A stretch of 64,000 bases of DNA from Myxococcales bacterium (GTDB lineage Bacteria > Myxococcota_A > Bradymonadia > UBA7976 > UBA1532): the NCBI GenBank assembly GCA_020633465.1, contig JACKDN010000033.1:1-64000 (forward strand), written 5' to 3'. The notes under the pieces were generated by a model, which did not search any database, was not told the origin of the DNA, and was given only the letters and a program-made list of their open reading frames with translations. Of the stretch, positions 1 to 7,876 are shown piece after piece; positions within the stretch are counted from its first letter, which is position 1; every line of letters starts with the position of its first letter. The position numbers and the translations under genes are program-made.

Positions 1-183
1 CCCGACGGCGGCAAGGGCTACATCGAACCCCTCTACGTCCTGCCCCTGTGCACCCAGTGCCACGGCCAGGATCTGACCGAGGGCGTGAAATCCAAGCTCG
101 CCACGCTCTACCCCACCGACCAAGCCACCGGCTACGCCCCCGGCGACTTCCGCGGCGTCGTGTGGGCCGAGCTGGCGCCCTGA
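1..183 (+). CDS. C-terminal end of a Tll0287-like (DUF3365) c-type haem protein
   Basis: The window opens inside a reading frame that ends at TGA 181-183, leaving the last 60 residues. It contains one haem-attachment motif, CTQCH, then a segment reading YPTDQATGYAPGDFRG before the end. In the Tll0287-like/DUF3365 family the single CxxCH is followed by YP-x-D-x-A-x-G-x-x-x-GD-x-RG, and that order is seen here. Members are periplasmic sensor or electron-transfer modules. The N-terminus, signal peptide and any partner domain lie outside the window, so the role cannot be set more precisely. Confidence 0.75.
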   Translation, partial: PDGGKGYIEPLYVLPLCTQCHGQDLTEGVKSKLATLYPTDQATGYAPGDFRGVVWAELAP

Positions 184-204
184 TCCCCCGCGGCGCCCCC
201 TGCC

Positions 205-222
205 CTTGACCTTGACCTTGAC
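205..222. repeat. Three tandem copies of CTTGAC
   Basis: Three perfect hexamer copies lie just after the stop codon of the haem protein, in the 246-bp gap before the toxin gene. No coding frame uses them and no function is evident. Confidence 0.5.
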
Positions 223-307
223 CTCGCCCTCCCCGACCCAACGACCCCCACGCCCCGAGCTCGGCCGAACGCCCCGCCCAAAGCCCTGCCCGTCCCCCGT
301 ACCCATT

Positions 308-328
308 GAGGCCGCGCAGCGCGGCCTC
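308..328. terminator. Strong hairpin between haem protein and toxin gene
   Basis: GAGGCCGCGC is followed after one base by its exact complement GCGCGGCCTC. The two flanking genes converge on this gap, so it could end transcription from either side. There is no T run after it, so intrinsic termination is only a guess. Confidence 0.35.
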
Positions 329-429
329 GCCCGTAAGCGACCACCGCGCCGGAGAACCCCCGTCCTGCAGGATGCGCTCCCTACCGACGCGCCCGAACGA
401 AGCGAACCGTCACCGTCCTACCCGGACGC

Positions 430-852
430 TCAGCCCACCTCGCGTTGCGCAAGAAACTCCACCGGCGTGAGCACACTGACGGCAGCGCCGCTGAAGTCGG
501 CCGGGTTACGGGTGATGAGAGTCGTGGCGCCAGCATGGACCGCCGAGTAGAGCTGAATCGCATCTTCGAAGTCGTTCCAGCCGGCGTCGATGGCCCGATC
601 GAGAACGTGCGCGGTGAGGTCGACTGGCTCGAAGACCCCACGCAGGAGCCGCAGCGCTTCCTCGGCCGCCGCTCGCGCCCCATACTTGCGCACGATGTAG
701 TAGCAGTTGTTGAAGCTGATCGCCGACACCGAGCCGCGCAGCTCGCCCGACTCCACCAGCGTCCAGATCTTCTGGGCTGCCGTGTAGAACGGCGCGCGCC
801 GGGCCAGCACATCGAGCAGGACGTTCGTGTCGAGGAAGACGTGCCCGCTCAT
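430..852 (-). CDS. PIN-domain ribonuclease toxin (VapC-like)
   Basis: This 140-residue protein has the layout of a PIN-domain toxin. It opens with VFLDTNVLLD, which gives the first metal-binding Asp at residue 8. A middle acidic cluster is WNDFEDA (Asp94, Glu96, Asp97), and ITRNPADF at 113-120 supplies the late Asn and Asp. PIN toxins of the VapC type cleave RNA, often tRNA, using a magnesium ion held by these acids. The start overlaps the stop of the upstream antitoxin gene by four bases (ATGA), as usual for type II toxin-antitoxin pairs. Length and acidic residues are intact, so it is probably active. The RNA target cannot be predicted. Confidence 0.85.
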   Translation of the reverse strand: MSGHVFLDTNVLLDVLARRAPFYTAAQKIWTLVESGELRGSVSAISFNNCYYIVRKYGARAAAEEALRLLRGVFEPVDLTAHVLDRAIDAGWNDFEDAIQLYSAVHAGATTLITRNPADFSGAAVSVLTPVEFLAQREVG

Positions 853-1100
853 GCGCCGTGGCGGTCGTCGAGCGCGTCCTGAAGAAGCTCCTGGTCACTC
901 TTGTCCGCCGGCAGCGCCACGATGCCGGTCGCGCGCTCGGTGAGCGGGCCAACCTGCGCCCCTTCGCCGCGCGCACGCAGCATCGCGTCGATCATCCGCC
1001 CGAACATCGCCGACAGGCTCGTGCCGCTCTCGGCCGCCAGCCGCTTCGCGTGGGCGATCGTCTCGCGATCTGCGCTCAGCGTGAGCTTGGTCATGGACAT
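849..1100 (-). CDS. Antitoxin of the adjacent PIN toxin (DUF6364-like, ribbon-helix-helix)
   Basis: This 83-residue protein starts MSMTKLTLSADRETIAHAKR and continues with a short helical stretch containing GTSLSAMFGRMI. That pattern, a beta strand followed by two short helices, fits the ribbon-helix-helix antitoxin family DUF6364 (family knowledge). The C-terminal half is acidic and probably wraps around the toxin. A GAGG sequence sits 10 bases before the first ATG; a second ATG two codons later is also possible. Such antitoxins neutralise the toxin and repress their own promoter. Two CGCACGTA copies upstream are candidate binding sites. Confidence 0.8.
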   Translation of the reverse strand: MSMTKLTLSADRETIAHAKRLAAESGTSLSAMFGRMIDAMLRARGEGAQVGPLTERATGIVALPADKSDQELLQDALDDRHGA

Positions 1101-1114
1101 GGTCGCCGCCTCGT

Positions 1115-1145
1115 CGCACGTACGACCCCGAGGCTAGCGCACGTA
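1115..1145 (-). promoter_or_regulatory. Direct repeats upstream of the antitoxin gene
   Basis: CGCACGTA occurs at 1115-1122 and again at 1138-1145, 23 bases apart, directly upstream of the antitoxin start. A spacing near two helical turns is what a dimeric ribbon-helix-helix repressor bound in tandem would need. The operator role is inferred from position only. Confidence 0.35.
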
Positions 1146-1393
1146 TCAGAGCCGAACAACCAGCGCAGTGAGGACGAAGGGGTCAGGACGATCGCATTTC
1201 GCATTTCCGCCGCGGGCGGCCGCGGCGGTCCGGCAGCCCCGGTTGGGCGATGCCATCGTCGTTCGTGAGTCGATGGTGTCGAACCAGCCGAACCGACCGT
1301 CACCGCGGCCATCGCTGCCGCTCGGCCGAGAAGGCGAAAGCGATCGTCCTGACCCCTCGGGCCGAGGGCTGGCGTGTCCACAACGAGCCTCAT
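1146..1393 (-). pseudogene. Remnant of a second PIN-type toxin, split by a terminal-repeat element
   Basis: The frame starts MRLVVDT at 1393, like the beginning of many PIN toxins, and its ATG overlaps the stop of a broken antitoxin frame by four bases. After ten residues it runs straight into the 178-bp element at 1179-1356. Past the far edge of that element a frame reads FVLTALVVRL, resembling the strand that follows the first Asp in PIN proteins, then stops. I read this as a toxin gene interrupted by the element and then lost. The match is short and could be chance. Confidence 0.35.
1179..1356. mobile_element. Non-autonomous element with inverted termini, copy 1
   Basis: The left end reads GGGGTCAGGACGATCGC and the right end is its complement, GCGATCGTCCTGACCCC; both are followed inward by A/T-containing TTTCGC sequence. 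The 178-bp body holds no convincing gene. A second element of nearly equal length (2668-2844) shares both ends and most of its interior. The structure suits a MITE or a REP-type doublet mobilised by an enzyme encoded elsewhere. No clear target-site duplication flanks it. Confidence 0.65.
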
Positions 1394-1597
1394 CGGGGCA
1401 GGCCGTTCTCGTCGTACATCGTGTCGTCATCGAACGCATCGCCCGGCCCCGCCGCGTCGAAGGCCGCGAACAGCCGACGCAGTGCCTCCTCGCGCTCGAC
1501 GCGCTCCGAGTCGCTCTCCGCCAACTCACGCGCGAGCGCCCGCCAGAACGACCTCGGTCACCGTGCTCTTCCGAGCCGCCGCCAGCCGTTGAGCCAT
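1390..1597 (-). pseudogene. Frameshifted antitoxin of a second toxin-antitoxin pair
   Basis: An ATG at 1597 with a GAGG site upstream opens MAQRLAAARKSTVTEV, which resembles a ribbon-helix-helix antitoxin, but the frame stops after 23 codons. In the frame shifted by one base the protein continues RALARELAESDSERVE and ends with TMYDENGLPR, a tail common in small antitoxins. The final TGA overlaps the start of the broken toxin at 1393 (ATGA). One frameshift separates the halves. Either the gene is dead or the base count in a G run is wrong. Confidence 0.5.
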
Positions 1598-1869
1598 CCG
1601 AGTTCACCTCGTCGTCATGGACATACAGCGGCACGATCGCCTCCCAATGCTCGAACGAGGCCAGTCTACACCCCGGCCCGGCCATCCTCAGCCGTCCAGG
1701 CGCCGCGCAGGCCGGAGCCGCCTCGTCGACGCCCGCCCGTCACCGCAGCTCCGCGCCGCCCCCGCGTCCTCGCCCCCGCAGCACGGGCCGACGCCAGCGG
1801 CGCCTCGGCGCGCCATCTGCGCCGAATCTACCCAGTCACGCTGCAATTCGACCGCCCGCCCTGACATCC

Positions 1870-2532
1870 TCATTTGCCCGCGCCAATGAGAACCCACCCG
1901 AGAGGCGGTGTCTCGCGCAGGACTTCTGCGAAGGCGGCGATCAGCGTGGCCAAGCGGGCTTCCGGCATCGTGGGGATGAGTTCGTACCAACGAAGCCCCT
2001 GACGGAAGAGCGACATCGTCCGTCGTTTCGTGGTGTTGGCCTTCAGGAGGCGGTCGAGGCCGGCGCGCTCGCCAGCCTCGCCGAGCAAGGTCAGGAGCGC
2101 TTGCGCCAACGTAGCAAGCAGCATGAGCCGGTCCCGCCGACCAGTGCGTGTCACCCGGTTCCACTTCATGCCGAGACCGAAGCGCAGGTCCTTGAAGTCG
2201 CGGAAGGTCTCCTCGCAGGTGAAGCGCTTGCCATAGACGCGCTTCGCTTGGCCGCTGGTCATGGTCCGGTCGCTGATGGCCAGGCACCAGGGGTCGGCCA
2301 TGCCCGGTTCGTGCGTCAGGACAACGGTGGCCACGGGGCACCGGTCTGCGGTGAGCTGCACGTCGCGAAAGGTCTTCGTTCGGCGGCCACTCTTCGCCAG
2401 CCACTCCTTGGCGGGTCGGCGAGTGCCGTCAGCGGCGGTGATGTGCACAATCGAGCGAAACCTGATGACGTAGGCGAACCCGGTAGCTGTCAAGGCAGTT
2501 GCCGCACGAACGATGTACATCAGGCCACGCAC
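1870..2532 (-). pseudogene. C-terminal remnant of an IS4-family transposase
   Basis: The frame encodes about 220 residues with the IS4 signature Y-x2-R-x3-E-x6-K, seen as YGKRFTCEETFRDFK, followed by DLRFGLGMKWNRV. This is the C1 region carrying the catalytic Glu of the DDE triad. Full IS4 transposases have roughly 350-400 residues; here the N-terminal part with both catalytic Asp residues is missing, and the sequence upstream belongs to a different IS family. No terminal inverted repeats were found. The fragment cannot transpose by itself. Confidence 0.8.
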
Positions 2533-2568
2533 TGGTCATCTGGGTTGAGCGTCACCGCGTCGGGCCGT

Positions 2569-2658
2569 GCCCGGTCGCAGCCCCGCGTCACGCTCGGCTC
2601 GTCGCACCCACTTGCGCAACGTCTCAGCCCTGCAGCCGATCTTCGGCGCGATCGAGCA
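2569..2658 (-). pseudogene. Fragment of an IS3-type OrfA (helix-turn-helix segment)
   Basis: On the minus strand one frame reads APKIGCRAETLRKWVRRAER followed by DAGLRPG. This matches the recognition-helix segment of IS3-family OrfA proteins, where the pattern is AxxLGxxxETLRKWVRxAE followed by D-x-G-x-RPG. Only about 30 residues survive. The fragment directly abuts the IS4 remnant on one side and the second terminal-repeat element on the other, so several insertions have stacked up here. Confidence 0.6.
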
Positions 2659-2667
2659 GGGACGACT

Positions 2668-2844
2668 GGGTCAGGACGTTCACATTTCGCATTTCCGCCG
2701 CCGTCGGCCGCGACGGTCCGGCGGCCCAGGCCGGACGATGCTGTCTTCCCGCGTGAGTCGAAGGTGCCGAACTGGCCGACCCGACCGTCACGGTGGCCCT
2801 CGCGGCGGGTCGGCCGAGAAGGCGAAAGTGATCGTCCTGACCCC
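2668..2844. mobile_element. Non-autonomous element with inverted termini, copy 2
   Basis: This 177-bp element starts GGGTCAGGACGTTCAC and ends GTGATCGTCCTGACCCC, and its interior follows copy 1 at 1179-1356 closely with scattered substitutions. It lies immediately upstream of the IS3 remnant. Two elements of the same length and ends 1.5 kb apart show that this is a repeat family, not a chance palindrome. Confidence 0.65.
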
Positions 2845-2890
2845 GCGGCCCTCGGCCCCCGCGCAGCCTGCCGCCCCTCCGCTGCGACAG

Positions 2891-3017
2891 AAGGGCGGCT
2901 CGCCACCACGCCCGGGCCGAAAGCGAAATGTGATCGTCCTGACCCCTCGCCCCCGCGACGGAAGGCCGGCTCGCCACCACGCCCGGGCCGAAGGCGAAAT
3001 GTGATCGTCCTGACCCC
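2891..3017. repeat. Tandem solo right ends of the terminal-repeat element
   Basis: Two units 71 bp apart share GGCTCGCCACCACGCCCGGG and then end in GAAATGTGATCGTCCTGACC plus CC, the same right end found in the full elements. The left end is missing in both. A further degraded CCTGACCCC lies near 3097-3105. The 3018-3258 stretch beyond them holds no gene. Confidence 0.55.
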
Positions 3018-3112
3018 TTGAGTCCTTGAGTCAAGCTGGCGAGACGGCCGACCCGACAGTCACCGCGGCTCGGCCGAGCACGCGACAGCGCTCGCCCTGA
3101 CCCCTCGGCCCC

Positions 3113-3209
3113 TGCGCATTTGTTGTTCAATTTGCGCATTTCTCCGCAAATCGCGCAGCCGACACGTGCGCATTTCCGGTGAAACGCGCAAGCATCCCTT
3201 GCGCGTTTC
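3113..3209. repeat. TGCGCATTT repeats and a 12-bp perfect hairpin in an AT-richer island
   Basis: TGCGCATTT occurs at 3113-3121, 3133-3141 and 3167-3175. Straight after comes GAAACGCGCAAG, a five-base loop, and CTTGCGCGTTTC (3181-3209), a perfect 12-bp stem. Base composition is clearly lower in GC than the surroundings. The hairpin lies 50 bp beyond the stop of the minus-strand peptidase gene and could end its transcript, but no T run follows. Confidence 0.5.
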
Positions 3210-3258
3210 CAGATGCGCCTGCTGGGGAGAGCCGGACCCGACCGACCGCCCCCGGCGG

Positions 3259-4160
<902 letters not shown>

Positions 4161-4188
<28 letters not shown>

Positions 4189-4239
4189 GCGCGGCGCGCC
4201 TCCGCGGTGGCGCCGCCGTGGACGACCACGCCGAACCTG
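4161..4239. repeat. Imperfect 50-bp-offset duplication at the asparaginase start
   Basis: CGCCGCCGTGGAC begins at 4161 and again at 4211, and the following bases (AC-ACGCCGAAC-TGCG) also repeat. In the upstream copy the peptidase frame would read FGVVVHGGATAEARRA, but it has no ATG and stops soon after. This duplicated segment forms the C-terminus of the small gene at 4173-4592. Confidence 0.6.
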
Positions 4240-4592
4240 CGCCGCCGCTGCTGGCCCCAGGGCGCGCGATCCCGCCGGCCGGGAGCGCGCCGCCGCGTGG
4301 GGCTCGGCCGCGTCGGCACCGGTCCCCGCGGTCGCGCGGGCGGGGCCGAGCGCTCGGGCGCCGGCTCGAACCGGCCGGCGCTGCGCACCAGGCTCTCGGG
4401 GGTCTGCCCGAACTCACCGGGGCGCTCGAACCAGCGGACGGCGCGCGCGGCGCCCACCCGCCAGCACCACCAGCGCCGGCCGTCGTCGTCGAGGATGCAG
4501 GCGCCGTCGGGCGCCGCGCGCAGCCACGCCTCGAGGGCGCGCGCGTCGGCGGCGGCGTCGGGCGTGCGGGCGATCCAGGTCTCGAGGGTCAT
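4173..4592 (-). CDS. Small protein of unknown function
   Basis: The frame encodes 139 residues. The first 80 look like a real small domain, with MTLETWIARTPDA at the start, ALEAWLRAAPDGACILDDDG, then WWCWRVGAARAVRWFERPGE. I do not recognise the family. The remaining 60 residues are Arg/Pro/Ala-rich and end by overlapping the first codons of the asparaginase gene through the duplicated segment, so the true end may have been altered by that duplication. It lies between the metal permease and the peptidase on the same strand, 65 bp after the permease stop. Confidence 0.5.
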
Positions 4593-4657
4593 GCGTGCTC
4601 CGGCCCACCCGATCGGCACCATGGCGCCGCCGGATGGGTCGGGCAAGCGGTGGGCCG

Positions 4658-5857
4658 TCAGGCCGCGTCGCGTGGGCGGAAGCCGGCCGACTGGATGGCG
4701 CCGACGATCTGATCGCGGGTGACCGCGCCGTGCACCACCACCTGATCGGGTTCGCGCTGGACCGCCACGGCCGTGACGCCGGGCAGCGCGCCGACGGCGC
4801 CCTCGACCTTGCGGACGCAGGCGTTGCACTTCATGCCGTCGACGCCGAGCGTCACGCCGACGTCGGCCGTGGCGCGCCGGCGGCGCAGCCAGGCGGCCGC
4901 ATCCGTCACCGCGAACCAGGCGAGCAGCCCGACGAGCACCACGGCCGAGGCCACCGCCCACCACGCGGCGCCGTGCACGTGATCGTGGACGCCGGTCGGC
5001 GCGCCATCGGCGAGCACGAAGTCGAAGGCCCAGCCCAAGAGCAGGCTGCCGAACACCAGCGTGCCCAGGTACAGGCCCAGCACGCGCCGCCCGAACGCGC
5101 GGCCCACGGCGCCGATGGTGGCCACGTTGGTCGCCGGCCCGGCCATCAGGAACACCAGCGCCGCGCCCAGGGGCATGCCCGCGCCGACCAGCGCCGCGGC
5201 GATGGGCACCGAGGCGGTCGCGCAGACGTACATCGGCACCGACACCACCAGCACCAACAGCGCGCTGAGCCCGGTGCCGATGGCCTCGACGCGCGTGAAC
5301 AGGTCGTGGGGCAGCCACAGCGTGATCGCCGCCGACACCAGCACGCCGACCACCAGCCAGCCCCAGATCATCTGCAGCATCTCGACGCCGTGGGCGACGG
5401 CGGCTCGCACCGTGCGCGGCGGCGCCGCCTCGGCGCAGCTGGGCGGCGGGGGCGGCGCGTCCTTCCGGCCCCCCCCGAACGCGTCGACCAGCCCGCCGCC
5501 GACGAGGCCGGTGATCGCCGCCGAGAACACCTTGAACAGGGCGAAGGGCCAGCCGAGGAACGACGCGCTGACCAGGATGGAGTCGACGCCGGTCTGCGGC
5601 GTCGAGATGAGGAACCCGACCGACGCGCCGTCCGACGCGCCGTCCTTCTTCAGGCCCAGGCCCGCCGGGATGACGCCGCACGAGCACAAAGGCAGCGGCA
5701 CACCCACCGCGATGGCCTTCAGCACGCCCGAGCGCCCGCGCAGGTGACGCCGCACGAAGTCGGCGGGCAGCAGCACGTGCAGCGCGCCGGCCACCGCGGC
5801 GCCCAGCAGCAGCCACGGCGCCAGCTCGACCAGGATGGACCAGACGACCTCGAGCAC
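4658..5857 (-). CDS. SO_0444-type Cu/Zn efflux permease with C-terminal heavy-metal domain
   Basis: This is an inner-membrane permease of about 399 residues. Hydrophobic segments surround the conserved VPLPLCSCGVIPAG motif, and a later SVPMYVCATASVPIAAALV motif plus GPATNVATIGAVG match the permease family annotated as SO_0444-type Cu/Zn efflux transporter. The last 70 residues form a heavy-metal-associated fold with GMKCNACVRKVEGA, whose two Cys bind a soft metal ion. I chose the GTG at 5857 because GAGGAGG precedes it by a few bases; an in-frame ATG at 5929 would add residues without a ribosome site. A Cys pair in the loop near SCAEAAP is less certain. Confidence 0.82.
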   Translation of the reverse strand: MLEVVWSILVELAPWLLLGAAVAGALHVLLPADFVRRHLRGRSGVLKAIAVGVPLPLCSCGVIPAGLGLKKDGASDGASVGFLISTPQTGVDSILVSASFLGWPFALFKVFSAAITGLVGGGLVDAFGGGRKDAPPPPPSCAEAAPPRTVRAAVAHGVEMLQMIWGWLVVGVLVSAAITLWLPHDLFTRVEAIGTGLSALLVLVVSVPMYVCATASVPIAAALVGAGMPLGAALVFLMAGPATNVATIGAVGRAFGRRVLGLYLGTLVFGSLLLGWAFDFVLADGAPTGVHDHVHGAAWWAVASAVVLVGLLAWFAVTDAAAWLRRRRATADVGVTLGVDGMKCNACVRKVEGAVGALPGVTAVAVQREPDQVVVHGAVTRDQIVGAIQSAGFRPRDAA

Positions 5858-6007
5858 CGGTACCTCCTCGGCCACGTCAGATGCCCCGCCGGGCATCTGG
5901 GCTGCGCGCTGCCAGAGCAAGGGGCGCACCAGACTGTGGCGGGCGGGCGCGATCCGTGCCGACCGTTTCCGCCCGGTGCCATCGGCCGCGCGCCCGAAAC
6001 GCGAACG

Positions 6008-6033
6008 GCCCCACGCGCCGAGACGCGTGGGGC
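6008..6033. terminator. Ten-bp stem-loop upstream of the permease gene
   Basis: GCCCCACGCG, loop CCGAGA, then CGCGTGGGGC: a perfect ten-bp stem. It lies between the end of the Spy-like gene and the start of the permease gene, both on the minus strand. It could weaken read-through from one to the next. No T run is present. Confidence 0.35.
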
Positions 6034-6041
6034 TGGTGAGA

Positions 6042-6190
6042 GGGACGCCGCCGGGGCCGCGCCCGTGGGGGACGCGGAGGGGGACGCGCGGTGGACGCGG
6101 CCCCGGCGGGGAGGACGTTCGGGGGACGCCGCCGGGGCCGCGCCCGTGGGGGACGCGGAGGGGGACGCGCGGTGGACGCGGCCCCGGCGG
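6042..6190. repeat. Two identical 68-bp repeats, each able to fold into a long hairpin
   Basis: Positions 6042-6109 recur exactly at 6123-6190, 81 bp later. Each copy contains CCGCCGGGGCCGCG near one end and its complement CGCGGCCCCGGCGG near the other, so each can form a 14-bp stem with a GC-rich loop. The pair begins seven bases after the stop codon of the Spy-like gene. Together with 5858-6041 this fills the 339-bp gap; no gene is seen there. Confidence 0.7.
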
Positions 6191-6196
6191 TGAAGC

Positions 6197-6715
6197 TCAC
6201 AGATCCGCGGGACCGTCACCGGCCGGCGGGCCGTCGAAGCCGCCCTGGCCGCCCTTGCGGAACTTGCCGCGCTTGCCGCGGTGGCCCCACTTGCCGCGCT
6301 TGCCGCCGCGGTCGGCGTGCAGCGCCTTCCACTGCTCGGGCGTCAGCAGGGCGCGGATGCGCAGGCCGGTCTGGATGCGGGCCTCCATCTGCTGGCCCTT
6401 CAGGGCGTGCAGGGCGCGGGCCGCCGCCAGCGCGCCCGCCTCGTCGCCGGCCTCCATGGCCGCCTTCATCGACTGCTTGGCGGCGCGCATGTCCTCGCGG
6501 CTGGCCTCGTGCGACGCGCGGGCCTCCTGGCGGATGGTCTTGATCTGCTCGACGGTGGCGGCGTCGACGCCGAGGGCCTCGGCCTTCTGGGCGAAGCGGG
6601 CGCCGCGCTCGCCGGGGCCGCCGCCGCGCCCGCCGGGGCAGGCCAGGGCCGGGGTGGCGAGGCCGACGGTCAGGGCGGCGAGGGCGAGGGTGCGGGTCAG
6701 CGTCGGGAACTTCAT
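6197..6715 (-). CDS. Spy/CpxP-like periplasmic protein (LTxxQ motif)
   Basis: The 172-residue product starts with a Sec signal peptide (MKFPTLTRTLALAALTVGLA, cleavage after PALA). The mature part is a long, mostly helical, charged segment ending in ALLTPEQWKAL, the LTxxQ motif of Spy, CpxP and related metal-stress proteins. These act in the periplasm as chaperones or sensors for envelope and heavy-metal stress. The tail is rich in Gly, Lys, Arg and His (RGGKRGKWGHRGKRGKF) and may bind metal or nucleic acid. GGAGG lies seven bases before the ATG. The metal permease gene follows on the same strand, which supports a metal-stress role. Confidence 0.75.
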   Translation of the reverse strand: MKFPTLTRTLALAALTVGLATPALACPGGRGGGPGERGARFAQKAEALGVDAATVEQIKTIRQEARASHEASREDMRAAKQSMKAAMEAGDEAGALAAARALHALKGQQMEARIQTGLRIRALLTPEQWKALHADRGGKRGKWGHRGKRGKFRKGGQGGFDGPPAGDGPADL

Positions 6716-6854
6716 GGGAACCTCCGGGGGGATTGAGCGGACCGCCGTGGTCCGTACGCACCCTGAGACACGGCCCTCCAGCCGCTGGTTTACGAGCTTC
6801 CCCAAAAAGTCCTCCACGTCGCGGTGCGCCGTTCTGCACGCCGATGCCGGCGTT

Positions 6855-6895
6855 GCGAAGCGCTTGCAATACTCCGGGTATTGCTGCGGCTTCGC
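6855..6895. other. Two-part nested stem-loop in the divergent spacer
   Basis: GCGAAGC (6855-6861) pairs with GCTTCGC (6889-6895) and, inside a symmetric four-base internal loop, GCAATAC (6866-6872) pairs with GTATTGC (6878-6884) around loop TCCGG. The 314-bp spacer 6716-7029 separates the divergently transcribed Spy-like and HAD genes and otherwise shows only a weak promoter-like pair near 6971-6997 (TTGGCG and GATACG). The hairpin may be a protein-binding site or a small structured RNA. Confidence 0.45.
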
Positions 6896-7029
6896 GCCTT
6901 GGCCTCGACGCGCAGTCCGGCGCCCCGCTCGGTCCGGACTTTGTGGGGAAGCTCTTACGCCTCGGTCGACTTGGCGAAAAAAATGCGGTTCGATACGCGG
7001 CCACGCGAACCGGACCCCGGAGCCCTACC

Positions 7030-7860
7030 GTGACCAAGCTGCTCGTGCTCGACTTCGACGGCACCATGACCGACGCCGAGGAGGAGGGCGCGCCCTTCCG
7101 CGGCGGCTACCTGGACGACATCACGGCGCTGTGCGGGCTGCCGCGCGACGAGGTCGAGGCCCTCGCGGTGCGCTTCGAGGGCGAGGTGGCGGCCGAGCCC
7201 GAGGCCCACGGCTGGATCTACGACGGCCAGATCGTCGCGCCGGCCACCGTCGATCCGTACCTGCGCATCATGCCGGTCGCGCGCCGCATCCTGGACCACG
7301 CTGGCGTCTTCCGCGACGAGACCGACCGCACCCGGCTGCTGGACGCCATCCTCTACAAGTACAACTACCAGAAGACCCGCGACGTCCCGCGCGGCGGCGC
7401 GGGCGAGTTCCTGCGCGCGATGGCGGGCCGGCCGGTCTACGTCGTCACCAACAGCCACACCGACGCCGTGCAGCGGAAGATCCGCGCCCTCGGCGACCTG
7501 GACTGGCTGGTCGAGCGCGTGCACGGCCGCGCCAAGAAGTACGTGGTGGACGCCGCCTTCGAGGCCGTGCCCGAGGCCCTCACCCTGCCCGGCCTGGGGC
7601 GACCCGTCCTGCTGCGTCGCCGCCTGTACTGCGAGGCCCTCGAGGCCCTGCGCGCCGAGACCGGCGCCGCCTGGGAGGACGTCGTCGTGGTCGGCGACAT
7701 CTTCGAGCTCGACCTCGCCCTGCCCCTGGCGATGGGCGCGCGCGTCGGCCTGATGGTGAACCGCTTCACGCCGCCCTGGGAGACGGCCTACCTGGCCGAC
7801 CACCCGCGCGGCGCCCTGCTCGAGCGGATCGACGAGATCCCCGCCTTCGTCGGCTGGTAG
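7030..7860 (+). CDS. HAD-superfamily hydrolase
   Basis: The 276-residue product begins MTKLLVLDFDGTMTDAEEEG, giving HAD motif I with nucleophile Asp in DFDGT. Motif II is the Thr/Asn in VYVVTNSHTD, and motif IV is VVGDIFELDLALPLAMG near residue 225. HAD enzymes are mostly phosphatases acting through a phospho-Asp intermediate; the substrate cannot be inferred. I chose the GTG at 7030 because the family starts with a strand leading directly into motif I, while upstream sequence has no similarity and is intergenic in style. It stands alone, divergent from the Spy-like gene and convergent with the CDF gene. Confidence 0.8.
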   Translation: MTKLLVLDFDGTMTDAEEEGAPFRGGYLDDITALCGLPRDEVEALAVRFEGEVAAEPEAHGWIYDGQIVAPATVDPYLRIMPVARRILDHAGVFRDETDRTRLLDAILYKYNYQKTRDVPRGGAGEFLRAMAGRPVYVVTNSHTDAVQRKIRALGDLDWLVERVHGRAKKYVVDAAFEAVPEALTLPGLGRPVLLRRRLYCEALEALRAETGAAWEDVVVVGDIFELDLALPLAMGARVGLMVNRFTPPWETAYLADHPRGALLERIDEIPAFVGW

Positions 7861-7876
7861 GTCCCCCGGCGCCCGC

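Noticed and set aside
184..429. A small gene after the haem protein
   Set aside because: Frames here are Pro/Arg-rich and lack start signals; only the CTTGAC repeats and a hairpin are supported.
5877..6200. A 107-codon minus-strand frame over the 68-bp repeats
   Set aside because: It is created by the repeats, has Arg/Pro composition and no ribosome site; the hairpin reading explains the sequence better.
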